Part shown: positions 34,401 to 43,948 of the stretch, piece after piece | Position numbering within the stretch: the stretch's first letter is position 1 | Layout of the letters: each line of letters begins with the position of its first letter | NCBI GenBank assembly: GCA_002742845.1 | Contig: DLUH01000001.1 | Span: 561,291 to 625,290 of the forward strand | Origin: Sulfurovum sp. UBA12169 | GTDB lineage: Bacteria; Campylobacterota; Campylobacteria; Campylobacterales; Sulfurovaceae | DNA: 64,000 bases | Reading direction: 5' to 3' | Translations under genes and position numbers: made by a program | Notes under the pieces: model-generated | Database searches by the model: none | The model's input: only the letters and a program-made list of their open reading frames with translations | What the model was told of the DNA's origin: nothing

Positions 34401-34958
34401 TTAAAGCCGCTGAAGCTTTTTAAGTCCTTCTTTTACTATAGTGCTTGTATCACCGCTGCAGCCGCTGAGTGCTTTTTGGATCGCATCTTTTTTGAAGCCC
34501 AGACTTTCCAGCGCCATCATCGCTTCTGCCATGGCCGTTGAGCTGTTTTCGTCTGCATTGCCGTCACTAATAAAATCTGCCAATTCAACTAAAATACGAC
34601 TTGCTGCTTTGGGTCCGATGCCCGGAACACGCTTGAGCATACCCACATCTTTGGAAGAGACTACTTTGGCAAATGTCTCAGGGGTAAAAGTAGAACAGAT
34701 TGCCAATCCGACTTTGGGTCCTACCCCGTTTATCTTGAGCACGGTATCAAACATTTTTTTCTCACCCATCTGCATAAACCCAAAAAGCAGGTGGGCATCT
34801 TCTCGTATAATCTGTGTCACAAAAAGTTTTACATTTTTTTCTTTGATAGCATTTGAAGTATGGATCGATACCATTACCTCATAGATGATTCCCTGCACAT
34901 TAAGATGCACAAAAGTGGGGTCTTTTCTTTCCAGAGTTCCTTCGATGCCTACAATCAT
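34401..34958 (-). CDS. ruvA: Holliday junction DNA helicase subunit RuvA
   Basis: A 185-residue RuvA, which binds four-way junctions and directs RuvB. N-terminal OB fold ([21 protein letters not shown]), two helix-hairpin-helix motifs ([12 protein letters not shown] near 74 and [12 protein letters not shown] near 110) and the C-terminal domain III (about 140-185) that contacts RuvB. AAAAGGAAAG precedes the ATG. In C. jejuni ddlA lies just downstream; here a DUF89 gene converges on it instead. Confidence 0.95.
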   Translation of the reverse strand: MIVGIEGTLERKDPTFVHLNVQGIIYEVMVSIHTSNAIKEKNVKLFVTQIIREDAHLLFGFMQMGEKKMFDTVLKINGVGPKVGLAICSTFTPETFAKVVSSKDVGMLKRVPGIGPKAASRILVELADFISDGNADENSSTAMAEAMMALESLGFKKDAIQKALSGCSGDTSTIVKEGLKKLQRL

Positions 34959-35155
34959 TTCTTTCCTTTTAAATCACCCCCGAGATTCTCAGGGGCATAA
35001 AAAATAAATCAAAGAAGTATACCAAGAGTTTTTTCCGGTCTGTATAAAATATGTCAAATTGACCCATTTTGTTCATTTTGTGTCCATTAAACTGTTTCAG
35101 AATGACAATAACACTTTTAAGATAAAATACGTTTCATTTCACACAAAAGAAGAGC

Positions 35156-36562
35156 ATGCGACTCAAATCTATATTTACCAACAGTTTCGGTATCCTTGTT
35201 TCACGCGTTACGGGCTTGGGTCGTGACGTACTCATGGCTTCAGCACTTGGGGCTTCTTTGTGGAGTGATATCTTTTTCATTGCTTTTAAACTTCCCAATC
35301 TTTTTCGCCGTATCTTTGCAGAAGGTGCATTTACCCAAGCGTTTATGCCTTCTTTTGTCGCTTCAAAACAAAAGGGGGTTTTTGCTACGGCTATTTTTTT
35401 AAGGTTTTTACTTTTTCTTACTCTTGCCTCTCTTCTTATCACGCTTTTTCCGACTCCCGTAACCAAACTTCTTGCATGGGGATGGAGCAGTGAGCAGATA
35501 GCACAAACAGGGCCGCTCACCGCAATCAACTTTTGGTATCTGGATCTGATTTTTATCGTTACGTTTATCGGCACCCTGCTTCAATACAAAGAACATTTTG
35601 CCACCACGGCGATGTCAACCGCCCTACTCAACCTCTCCATGATCGGGGCACTGCTTCTTTTTATGCATGAGGACCCAAAAACGGTGGCCTATGCTTTAAG
35701 TTTTTCAGTACTTGTCGGGGGTGTCTTGCAAGTTGTCACGCATATAGTTTCACTTAAGCATCTTAACTTGCAGCGAATGCTTCTGGGCGGATGGCATTAC
35801 AGGAATAAGAAAGATATCGCGGAAGAAAAACAAAATTTTAATAAACTTTTCATTCCTGCGGTGTGGGGAAGCTCTACTGCACAGATCAACAGTTTCATCG
35901 ATACCATGCTGGCAACTTTTCTGATATCAGGTTCCGTATCTTATCTTTTTTATGCCAATCGTGTATTTCAGCTTCCCCTTGCCATTATTGCGATAGCTAC
36001 AACTACGGCACTTTTTCCTTCGATATCAAAAGCTGTCAAAAACGGACGCAGCGAAGAAGCTTACCTTAATTTAAATAATGCGTTTTGGCTTTTGGCTTTT
36101 GCGCTGGGGATTGCGACTGCGGGAGGCATCATGTTGGCAGAACCCATCATATGGCTTTTATTTGAAAGAGGGAAGTTTGCACAAGCAAATACAATGGAAA
36201 CCTCCTATGTACTTATAATGTATCTTGTCGGGCTGCTGCCTTTCGGTCTGGCTAAACTTTTTTCGCTTTTTTTATATGCCTCTCATCGCCAAGCTGCAGC
36301 CGCAAAGATCGCTACCGTTTCGCTTCTTCTCAACATCATCGCTTCTTTGCTGCTCATTAAACCGCTTGGCGCCATGGGTTTAGCTTTGGCGGGAAGTATT
36401 GGGGGATGGGTGCTCTTTATTCTGACGGTACGCGAAGTAGGGATGAATAGGTTTTGGGAGATCACCAATACAATCAGAACGCTTTATTGGATAATGTGCA
36501 TGGCCGGATCGCTTTTAGTTTTCTATTTTATCAATCTTTGGCTGATTGGATTGATCCGTTAA
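35156..36562 (+). CDS. murJ: Lipid II flippase MurJ
   Basis: A 468-residue MOP-superfamily membrane protein with about 13-14 helices that moves lipid II to the periplasmic face. Family signatures include SRVTGLGRDVLMA near 16, FRRIFAEGAFTQAFMPSF near 48-65, the central HYRNKKDIAEEKQ cytoplasmic loop, and FYANRVFQLPLAIIA. Essential charged residues of the central cavity (R18, R24 and the FRR arginines) are present. GAAGAG precedes the ATG. The gene converges with the PAS gene with 1 bp between them. Confidence 0.93.
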   Translation: MRLKSIFTNSFGILVSRVTGLGRDVLMASALGASLWSDIFFIAFKLPNLFRRIFAEGAFTQAFMPSFVASKQKGVFATAIFLRFLLFLTLASLLITLFPTPVTKLLAWGWSSEQIAQTGPLTAINFWYLDLIFIVTFIGTLLQYKEHFATTAMSTALLNLSMIGALLLFMHEDPKTVAYALSFSVLVGGVLQVVTHIVSLKHLNLQRMLLGGWHYRNKKDIAEEKQNFNKLFIPAVWGSSTAQINSFIDTMLATFLISGSVSYLFYANRVFQLPLAIIAIATTTALFPSISKAVKNGRSEEAYLNLNNAFWLLAFALGIATAGGIMLAEPIIWLLFERGKFAQANTMETSYVLIMYLVGLLPFGLAKLFSLFLYASHRQAAAAKIATVSLLLNIIASLLLIKPLGAMGLALAGSIGGWVLFILTVREVGMNRFWEITNTIRTLYWIMCMAGSLLVFYFINLWLIGLIR

Positions 36563-36563
36563 A

Positions 36564-37088
36564 TTATCCCCTTCTGGCAATTCCTTCACCATGATAAAGT
36601 TCTCCTTTTGCAAAATAGGGGTCATCAATAAAACTCTCATCAAAAAGCTCTTTGTACTTGATTTCTATCTCTATAAGCGACTGAGGATAAGCTTCTCTTC
36701 TGCTTGCAATGAATCCTGCGATCTCATTATTGTTATCAAATCTTGGTTGTATATAAACTAGTGACCAAAAATATCTTCCGTCTTTTCTGAGATTTTTGAT
36801 ATACCCCCGCCATACTCTTCCTTCTTGTATTGTTTTCCATAAACCTCTAAAAAGCCCTTGGGGCATATCCGGATGACGCACAACACTATGCGGTGAGCCT
36901 ATAAGTTCTTCTTTTGAATACCCGCTCATCTTGACAAAATCCCGGCTTGCATAGGTTAGGATACCGTTAAGATCTGTTTCTGTAATCATGGCACCTCCCT
37001 CATAAGGAGCACCCTTGTCCATGGGTGTATTGCGGCGAATCTCTTCTTTTGTGATTGTATTGTAAATTGTTTTTGTCGTCTTTTCCAT
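36564..37088 (-). CDS. PAS-domain signalling protein (Aer-like sensor)
   Basis: A 174-residue cytoplasmic protein that is essentially one PAS domain: ITETDLNGILTYASRDFVKMSGYS, then the Aer-type motif VRHPDMPQGLFRGLW and KNLRKDGRYFWSLVYIQPRFD. The HPDMP motif is typical of FAD-binding redox or energy taxis sensors. No output domain is fused, so it probably signals through a partner such as a chemoreceptor or histidine kinase. The start follows a G-rich run (GGGGGG). Confidence 0.82.
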   Translation of the reverse strand: MEKTTKTIYNTITKEEIRRNTPMDKGAPYEGGAMITETDLNGILTYASRDFVKMSGYSKEELIGSPHSVVRHPDMPQGLFRGLWKTIQEGRVWRGYIKNLRKDGRYFWSLVYIQPRFDNNNEIAGFIASRREAYPQSLIEIEIKYKELFDESFIDDPYFAKGELYHGEGIARRG

Positions 37089-37204
37089 CCAATACCCCCC
37101 CCTTAAAATTTATCATTTATCCATACAGCGTATGTTCCATTTAACAAATAATAGTATCTTATTTTTATAAAAAACTAAATAATCTATCCTAATTAACATT
37201 TGGC

Positions 37205-37210
37205 TATAAT
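37205..37210 (+). promoter_or_regulatory. Candidate -10 box for cysS
   Basis: TATAAT in TTTGGCTATAATCAC, 32 bp upstream of the cysS start. A second TATAAT at 37219-37224 is closer to the gene. It likely drives cysS and the coupled ABC exporter. Confidence 0.5.
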
Positions 37211-37241
37211 CACAGCACTATAATTTTAGAAGGTCAATCCC

Positions 37242-38642
37242 ATGTTTATCTATGACAGTGTACAAAAAACCAAACTTCAACTGGTTCCCATAAAAGCAGG
37301 AGAAGTATCTATCTATGTGTGCGGTCCCACTGTCTATGACGATGCCCATTTGGGACATGCCAGGAGTGCTTTGGCCTTTGATTTGCTCTCCCGCACTCTT
37401 AAAAATCTCGGTTATAAAGTTACTATGGCAAAAAATTTTACCGATATTGACGACAAGATCATCAAAAAAATAGAGGCCACAGGCAAAAGCATGCAGGAAA
37501 TCACCTCTTTCTATACCGACAGATACCTTCAAGAGATGGGTGCTCTTGGCGTTGGACGTGCCGACATAGAGCCCAAGGCCACCGAGTCCCTCGAAGCTAT
37601 CGAAACAATGATACAAACACTTATAAACAAAGGATTTGCCTACAGGGTATCTAACGGAGATGTCTATTTTGATACCTCCAAAGACAGTCATTACGGAGAC
37701 ATTTCCCATCGTGTGAACGAAAATGAAGAAAACCAAAGCCGCATCACGCACACAGACGAAAAAAAGAACCCCAAAGATTTTGCGTTGTGGAAAGCATGCA
37801 AAGGCAATGAGGATATTTGTTTTGAAACTGCATTTTCTTCAGGACGTCCGGGATGGCATATTGAGTGTTCGGCCATGATAGAAAAGCATTTTTGCGGCAA
37901 CAATGAATACAGTATTGATATCCATGGAGGAGGTGCTGATCTGCTTTTTCCTCACCATGAAAATGAAGCCGCCCAAAGCAGATGCGCTACAGGACATGAG
38001 CTTGCCAAGTACTGGATGCATAACGGTTTTGTTCAAATCGATGGCGAAAAGATGAGCAAAAGTCTTGGCAATAGCTTTTTTCTTAAAGATGCGCTTCGCG
38101 TCTATGACGGTGAAGTCTTGCGCTACTATCTCAACTCTGTACACTACCGTAATGATTTTAACTTCAATGAAGAAGATCTGCTTGCGGCCAAAAAAAGACT
38201 GGATAAACTTTACAGACTCAAAAAACGTGTGATCCCAAGCCAATCTTCCGCACCGGACACTACATTCAAAACTGCCCTGCTCGAAGCTCTATCGGATGAT
38301 CTAAATGTTTCTATGGCACTTTCCGTTATCGATGAGATGGTTGCACAAAACAATGAAAAACTAGATCTTAACCCAAAAGATAAAGAACTCAAAAGCAAAA
38401 TTACTGCCAATATTGATTTTATAGACAGCCTGCTTGGTTTTGGAGGCAAAGAGCCGTTTGAGTATTTTCAAATCGGTATAGATGAAGTGCTTAAAAATAA
38501 AATAGAAACACTTCTTGCCACGCGCACCGAGGCCAAAAAAGCCAAAAACTTTACGCTCTCGGACGCCATTCGGGATGAACTCATAGCCATGGGGATATCC
38601 ATTATGGATACGCCCGGCGGCACTGTATGGGAAAAAGCCTGA
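37242..38642 (+). CDS. cysS: Cysteinyl-tRNA synthetase
   Basis: A 466-residue class I synthetase charging tRNA-Cys. The HIGH box is HLGH in DDAHLGHARS near 36, the zinc/active-site Cys is C28 in YVCGPTVYD, further zinc ligands occur in HIECSAM and HHENEAAQ, and the KMSKS loop is GEKMSKSLG near 270. AGAAGG precedes the ATG. Its TGA overlaps the next start (TGATG). Confidence 0.96.
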   Translation: MFIYDSVQKTKLQLVPIKAGEVSIYVCGPTVYDDAHLGHARSALAFDLLSRTLKNLGYKVTMAKNFTDIDDKIIKKIEATGKSMQEITSFYTDRYLQEMGALGVGRADIEPKATESLEAIETMIQTLINKGFAYRVSNGDVYFDTSKDSHYGDISHRVNENEENQSRITHTDEKKNPKDFALWKACKGNEDICFETAFSSGRPGWHIECSAMIEKHFCGNNEYSIDIHGGGADLLFPHHENEAAQSRCATGHELAKYWMHNGFVQIDGEKMSKSLGNSFFLKDALRVYDGEVLRYYLNSVHYRNDFNFNEEDLLAAKKRLDKLYRLKKRVIPSQSSAPDTTFKTALLEALSDDLNVSMALSVIDEMVAQNNEKLDLNPKDKELKSKITANIDFIDSLLGFGGKEPFEYFQIGIDEVLKNKIETLLATRTEAKKAKNFTLSDAIRDELIAMGISIMDTPGGTVWEKA

Positions 38643-40345
38643 TGAAAGAATTGCTTAGACAGTATCTTCCTTATTTGGCTGGCTATAAAAAACATTTTTT
38701 CTTTGCCGTACTGGGGATGATTGCCGTTGCTGCAGGAACCGCAGGAACGGCGCAGCTTATCAAGCCGGTATTGGATGATATTTTTATCAATAAAGACAAA
38801 GAGATGCTTTTGCTGATGCCTTTTTTGCTCTTTGGTGTTTTTGCTCTTAAAGGAATAGGAAAATATATCCAAACCTACTACACTTCTTTTATCGGACAAG
38901 ACGTTGTTCGAAAGCTTCGCGACAGATTGGTAGAGCATCTAACTTATCTTGATATAGATTTTTTCAGACGCATGCATACAGGAGAGATACTTTCTCGTGT
39001 TACCAATGATATTTCCCGCATTCAAATGGTGGTCGCAGGCATTATTCCCGATCTCATGCGTGAAACAATGACTATCATTGCGCTTACAGGATATGTGATC
39101 TATGAAAGCCCTAAATTGGCATTTTATTTTCTTATCATTATGCCTTTGGCTATTTTTCCTCTTTCAAAATTGGCTAAAAAAATGCGAAGATATTCCAAAC
39201 TCTCCCAGGAAAGTACCGCGGATATGACGGCAAGGCTGGGAGAAATCCTTGCCAATATCGAAATCATCAAATCCAATTCATCACAAAAGTATGAAAAAAA
39301 CCGCTTCGCCAAAGAAAACCAAAATGTTTTCAAATTTATTATGAAACAAGTAAGAACCAATGCGCTTACCTCTCCCGTCATGGAGCTTCTAGGCTCGATA
39401 GCGATAGGAATTGTTATCTACATAGGCGGCAAAGAGGTGATCGAAGGGCGGATGAGCGTGGGGTCTTTTTTTGCCTTTGCAACTGCACTTTTCATGCTTT
39501 ATGATCCCGTCAAACGTCTCTCTGCCCTTTACAACAGAGCGCAGGATGCCATCACAGCAAACACCCGCATGCATGAACTTTTAGCCAAACAGCCTCGTAT
39601 CATATCAGGAGATAAAGTGCTTACAGGAAGCATACAAACCATCATGCTCCAAAATGTTTCACTTGCATACGGCCGCATACCTGCGCTTAACAATATTTCA
39701 TTTGAGGCAAAAAGAGGCCAGTCTATTGCTCTTGTGGGAGACAGCGGTGCGGGCAAAAGTTCTTTGGTCAGCCTGCTTGTACGCTTTTATGATCCGACTG
39801 AAGGAAAAATTCTTATCAATGGCACAGATTATACTGATTTTACACTTCCCTCTTTGCATCGCAAGATCGCTTATGTAACACAACGTATCTATATTTTTAA
39901 CGATACCATCGCAGCCAATGTCGCCTATGGCGAAGAGATAGATCAAGAGAGGGTTATCCGGGCACTTAAAAAAGCTTATGCAATGGAGTTTGTAGAAAAA
40001 TTTGAAGAGGGAATTTTTACACTTTTGTCCGAAAACGGCAATAATCTCTCAGGAGGACAAAGGCAACGTATCGCTCTTGCCAGAGCACTTTATAAAAATC
40101 CGGATATCCTTATTCTTGATGAAGCTACTTCTGCGCTCGATAATATAAGCGAAGCGCTTATACAGCAAGCGCTTAAAGCGCTAAAACCCCACATGATTAC
40201 TTTCACTGTTGCCCACAGATTGAGCACTATTGAAGAGTCCGATACTATTTTGGTGTTTGAAAAAGGAGAAATCATCTGCAGGGGTTCGCATACTGATTTG
40301 CTGCAACAATGCAAAACCTACAGCAAGCTCTGTAAAACAACCTAA
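38642..40345 (+). CDS. msbA: ABC exporter, lipid A flippase type (MsbA-like)
   Basis: A 567-residue half-transporter: six membrane helices (about 1-310) and an ATPase domain. Walker A GDSGAGKSSLV near 374, Q loop in AYVTQRIYIF, signature LSGGQRQRIALA, Walker B ILILDEATSALD and H loop VAHRLST are intact. The position after cysS is where C. jejuni has msbA (Cj0803, from memory), supporting lipid A or lipooligosaccharide core flipping. The ATG overlaps the cysS stop, so translation is coupled; an upstream in-frame ATG lies inside cysS. Confidence 0.88.
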   Translation: MKELLRQYLPYLAGYKKHFFFAVLGMIAVAAGTAGTAQLIKPVLDDIFINKDKEMLLLMPFLLFGVFALKGIGKYIQTYYTSFIGQDVVRKLRDRLVEHLTYLDIDFFRRMHTGEILSRVTNDISRIQMVVAGIIPDLMRETMTIIALTGYVIYESPKLAFYFLIIMPLAIFPLSKLAKKMRRYSKLSQESTADMTARLGEILANIEIIKSNSSQKYEKNRFAKENQNVFKFIMKQVRTNALTSPVMELLGSIAIGIVIYIGGKEVIEGRMSVGSFFAFATALFMLYDPVKRLSALYNRAQDAITANTRMHELLAKQPRIISGDKVLTGSIQTIMLQNVSLAYGRIPALNNISFEAKRGQSIALVGDSGAGKSSLVSLLVRFYDPTEGKILINGTDYTDFTLPSLHRKIAYVTQRIYIFNDTIAANVAYGEEIDQERVIRALKKAYAMEFVEKFEEGIFTLLSENGNNLSGGQRQRIALARALYKNPDILILDEATSALDNISEALIQQALKALKPHMITFTVAHRLSTIEESDTILVFEKGEIICRGSHTDLLQQCKTYSKLCKTT

Positions 40346-40441
40346 ACTATGATTTTGCAATAAAAAATAGTTTAAAAACGAAATTAAAAAATTGTTCTCT
40401 CGGGCAAGAAGATTGCGTGTACACTACTTTTATTGATAATT

Positions 40442-40450
40442 TGCTATACT
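40442..40450 (+). promoter_or_regulatory. Extended -10 promoter for pyrD
   Basis: TGCTATACT, extended -10 style, about 120 bp ahead of the pyrD start. Before it, AAACTAT...ATAGTTT (about 40345-40372) could be a weak terminator of the cysS-msbA unit. The leader between contains no further recognised element. Confidence 0.45.
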
Positions 40451-40573
40451 ATTGTTTATAGTGTGCATATGAGACAAAAATTTATATTTCATGCCCATAC
40501 TAAACTTTTTTAACGGTAAGCTTTTTGGTTTGCTGCTTTTTAGAATATAAACTATTTGTAAATGGAGAGCGTA

Positions 40574-41638
40574 GTGTCACTTTTTTCTTATCAAAATCTT
40601 AAAAAAATTCTCTTTAAACTAGATCCCGAAACTGCTCACACTTTTGCCGGGTTTGGATTGATGACTATAGCTCATTGTCCTCTGCTGTTACGCTTTGTTA
40701 AAAATAAATACTTTGTCACTCACCCCATGCTTCAGCAGAAAATCTTTGGACAAACTTTTCAAAATCCTGTAGGTTTAGGCGCAGGGTTTGATAAAAACGC
40801 TCAATACATCGCTGCAACGCCTATCTTGGGATTTGGATTTACAGAAGTAGGAACAGTAACACCAAGACCTCAAGACGGCAACCCAAAACCAAGACTTTTC
40901 AGACTGATTGAAGAAAATTCCATACAAAATGCCATGGGGTTTAACAACAAGGGAAGCTACTATATGCTTCAGCAGCTTAAAAAGCTCTACTTTTTTGATT
41001 ATCCTGTCGGTATCAATATAGGCAAAAATAAGATCACTCCTGAAACCGAAGCGCTTAGAGACTATGAAACGCTTTTTAGGGCATTTAAAGAGTATGGCGA
41101 TTATATAGTGATCAATATCTCCTCGCCCAACACCCCCGGACTCAGAAATCTGCAAAATGAAACCTTTGTCAAGACTATTTTTGAGATGGCAAAAACAATC
41201 ACTTCTCAGCCCGTCTTGCTCAAAATTGCACCCGATATGGATCCGAAGGAGGCTATTGCGCTTTGCAAGAGTGCGGTTGAAGCAGGAGCAGCAGGCATTA
41301 TCGCAACCAATACAACCATAGACTACTCCCTTACTCCTCATGCCAAGGATTTTGGGGGCATCAGCGGAGCATTGCTAAAAGAAAAGAGTTACGAACTCTT
41401 CAAAGCCATAGGTAAAGAATTTTACGGAAAAACGGTGCTTATTTCTGTAGGCGGTATCGATTCGGCCGAAGAAGCTTATAAACGCATTAAAGCGGGCGCT
41501 TCTTTGGTCCAAGTTTACAGCATGCTTATTTTCAAAGGACCCGCCCTCATTAAAGAAATCAATGAAGGACTTTTGATGCTCTTACAAAAAGACGGATACA
41601 GCCATATCAGCGAAGCTGTCGGTGCAGATTATAAATAA
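40574..41638 (+). CDS. pyrD: Dihydroorotate dehydrogenase (quinone)
   Basis: A 354-residue class 2, membrane-associated PyrD that oxidises dihydroorotate to orotate with quinone and FMN. N-terminal amphipathic helices (KKILFKLDPETAHTF), GLGAGFDKNA, the catalytic Ser region NISSPNTPGLR, KIAPD, and ATNTTIDYS are visible. GTG at 40574 is chosen because GGAGAG lies 5 nt upstream; an ATG 12 nt earlier has no site. Confidence 0.95.
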   Translation: MSLFSYQNLKKILFKLDPETAHTFAGFGLMTIAHCPLLLRFVKNKYFVTHPMLQQKIFGQTFQNPVGLGAGFDKNAQYIAATPILGFGFTEVGTVTPRPQDGNPKPRLFRLIEENSIQNAMGFNNKGSYYMLQQLKKLYFFDYPVGINIGKNKITPETEALRDYETLFRAFKEYGDYIVINISSPNTPGLRNLQNETFVKTIFEMAKTITSQPVLLKIAPDMDPKEAIALCKSAVEAGAAGIIATNTTIDYSLTPHAKDFGGISGALLKEKSYELFKAIGKEFYGKTVLISVGGIDSAEEAYKRIKAGASLVQVYSMLIFKGPALIKEINEGLLMLLQKDGYSHISEAVGADYK

Positions 41639-41672
41639 ATTCACATACAAAAGAGCAGAAGGCAGCAAGGCA

Positions 41673-43055
41673 ATGCAAAGCTTGATACAAACAGATTTCA
41701 AACTGTCGTTTTTGATTAATCGTTTAAAATTAAAAATTTCACTAGCGTGTATGCTAGCTTTTTCAGGGATTCTCATGGCAAATTCTTTACCAAAACATTT
41801 TACCGAAACACTAGATAACGGGTTGCAAGTTGTTGTTATTCCTATAAAAAATAACTCAGGCGTTATCACTACGGACATTTACTACAAAGTAGGCAGCAGG
41901 AATGAGGTGATGGGCAAAAGCGGTATGGCGCATATGCTTGAACATTTAAGCTTTAAATCCACAGACAAACTCAAAGCAGGCGATTTTGATGTGATCGTCA
42001 AAGGGCATGGAGGTGTAGATAATGCAGCGACAGGTTTTGACAAAACGCACTACTACATCAAAACCGCCAGCAAAAATCTAAGTATGACTTTCGAGCTTTT
42101 TAGTGAGCTTATGAGTAGCCTTCTTCTTAAAGATGATGAGTTTCAAAAAGAAAGGGATGTTGTGGCGGAAGAGCGTCGTTTGCGTACAGACAATAGTCCT
42201 ATGGGCTATCTTTATTTTCGCCTTTTCAATACACATTTTACCTACCACCCTTACCACTGGCTCCCTATAGGGTTTATGGAGGATATTTTAAACTGGAAAA
42301 TAGAAGATATACGCACTTTTTATAAGCATTACTATCAGCCAAACAACGCTATTTTGGTAGTGGCCGGGGATATAGCTCCGCAAGAGGTATTTATTCAAGC
42401 AAAGAAATATTTTGGCGACATCAAAAACAATTATGACATACCTGAGGTAATCGCAGTTGAGCCCAAGATAGATGGCGCTAAAAGGGCTATCCTGCATAAA
42501 GAAAGCAATCAGGTGGATACATTAGCCATAGCCTACCCTATTCCCAACTTTGAAGATAGCGACCAAATTGTACTCTCTGCCATCAGCCACATTTTAAGTG
42601 CCGGAAAAAGCAGTCGTTTTGAAAAAAAACTGGTGCAGGAAAAACAGCTTGCCAATCAAATCTATGGGTATAACATGGAACTAAAAGATCCCGGCGTATT
42701 TCTCATTATGGCACTATGCGCTCAAGATGCAGCCCCGGAAACAGTAGAAAAAGAGATTCTTTTAGAACTTGAAAAACTCAAAAACGGCGATGTCACACAA
42801 TCCGAACTAGACAAAGTTAAAATCAATACAAAAGCAGAATTTATCTACTCTCTGGAGAGTTCCAGCTCTGTAGCAGAACTCTACGGAGACTATTACGTCA
42901 AAGGGAATATCGAGCCTTTGCTTAAATATGAAGAGAATTTGGATAAAATTACGCTTGACGATATTAGCCGTGTGGCTAAAAAATATTTTGACCATTCATA
43001 TTCGACCACCGTGATACTCAAAAAACAAGAAACATCTACAGGACAACGCCCATGA
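41673..43055 (+). CDS. M16-family zinc peptidase, exported
   Basis: A 460-residue insulinase-type peptidase. The inverted zinc motif H-x-x-E-H is in AHMLEHLSFKST, with the distal Glu in DVVAEERRLRTD. The N-terminus carries a hydrophobic export signal ending near LMANSLP. Both M16 halves are present; the second is the non-catalytic half with YGDYYVKGN. An in-frame GTG at 41622 would overlap pyrD by 17 bp; the ATG at 41673 has only AAGG nearby, so the start is not certain. It overlaps dapA by 4 bp. Gene order matches C. jejuni Cj0805. Confidence 0.88.
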   Translation: MQSLIQTDFKLSFLINRLKLKISLACMLAFSGILMANSLPKHFTETLDNGLQVVVIPIKNNSGVITTDIYYKVGSRNEVMGKSGMAHMLEHLSFKSTDKLKAGDFDVIVKGHGGVDNAATGFDKTHYYIKTASKNLSMTFELFSELMSSLLLKDDEFQKERDVVAEERRLRTDNSPMGYLYFRLFNTHFTYHPYHWLPIGFMEDILNWKIEDIRTFYKHYYQPNNAILVVAGDIAPQEVFIQAKKYFGDIKNNYDIPEVIAVEPKIDGAKRAILHKESNQVDTLAIAYPIPNFEDSDQIVLSAISHILSAGKSSRFEKKLVQEKQLANQIYGYNMELKDPGVFLIMALCAQDAAPETVEKEILLELEKLKNGDVTQSELDKVKINTKAEFIYSLESSSSVAELYGDYYVKGNIEPLLKYEENLDKITLDDISRVAKKYFDHSYSTTVILKKQETSTGQRP

Positions 43056-43948
43056 GTGACTATATAACAGGTGCAACCACTGCACTGATCACTCCTTTTA
43101 AAAAAGGAAAGCTGGATGAAGCCACATTTGCAAAACTCATCCAAAGACAAATCGACAACGGTATTGATGCTGTTTGCCCGGTAGGGACGACAGGTGAAAG
43201 CGCAACGCTTAGTTACGAAGAAGACAAAAGGTGCATAGAAATTGCTGTTGAAGTCTGCAAGGGCACTAAAACAAAAGTGCTCGCAGGAGCAGGAAGCAAC
43301 GCAACGCATGAGGCCATAGAGATAGCAAAACATGCTCAAGCTTGCGGTGCAGATGCCATCTTTTCTGTGAGCCCCTACTACAACAAGCCCTCCCAAGAAG
43401 GACTCTATCAGCACTATAAAGCTATTGCATCAGCAGTAAGTGTTCCTTTTATGCTCTACAATGTTCCGGGCAGAACCGGAGTTGATATTTTGCCGGACAC
43501 TGTCAAACGGCTTTTTGATGATGTTCCAAATATCATGGGCATCAAAGAAGCGACGGGTTCCATTGAAAGGACGGTTGAACTTTTGGCAAAAATACCGGAC
43601 CTTTACGTATTTAGCGGGGATGACGCCATCGATTTTCCTATTTTGGCCAGCGGAGGCAAAGGAGTCACTTCGGTTACCTCCAATCTTTTGCCGGACATAA
43701 AAAGCAAACTTGTACATGCCGCACTTGAAGGTGATTTCAAAACTTCCAAAGCCATTAACGATGCTCTTTTCGAGATCAACAAAATACTCTTTTGCGAAAG
43801 CAATCCCATCCCGATCAAAGCGGCTATGTATATAGCAGGTCTCATTGATACACTGGAGTACCGACTGCCTTTGGTGGAACCAAGCGCTGAGAATATGAAA
43901 AAAATAGAAAATGTAATGAAGCATTACCAAATAGCAGGAGTGAATTGA
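43052..43948 (+). CDS. dapA: 4-hydroxy-tetrahydrodipicolinate synthase
   Basis: A 298-residue DapA that condenses pyruvate and aspartate semialdehyde in the lysine/diaminopimelate pathway. VGTTGES near 42-48, the catalytic Tyr in YNVPGRTG near 135, and the Schiff-base Lys in MGIKEATG near 163 are present. ATGA overlap with the peptidase and TGATG overlap with the reductase show tight coupling. Confidence 0.96.
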   Translation: MSDYITGATTALITPFKKGKLDEATFAKLIQRQIDNGIDAVCPVGTTGESATLSYEEDKRCIEIAVEVCKGTKTKVLAGAGSNATHEAIEIAKHAQACGADAIFSVSPYYNKPSQEGLYQHYKAIASAVSVPFMLYNVPGRTGVDILPDTVKRLFDDVPNIMGIKEATGSIERTVELLAKIPDLYVFSGDDAIDFPILASGGKGVTSVTSNLLPDIKSKLVHAALEGDFKTSKAINDALFEINKILFCESNPIPIKAAMYIAGLIDTLEYRLPLVEPSAENMKKIENVMKHYQIAGVN

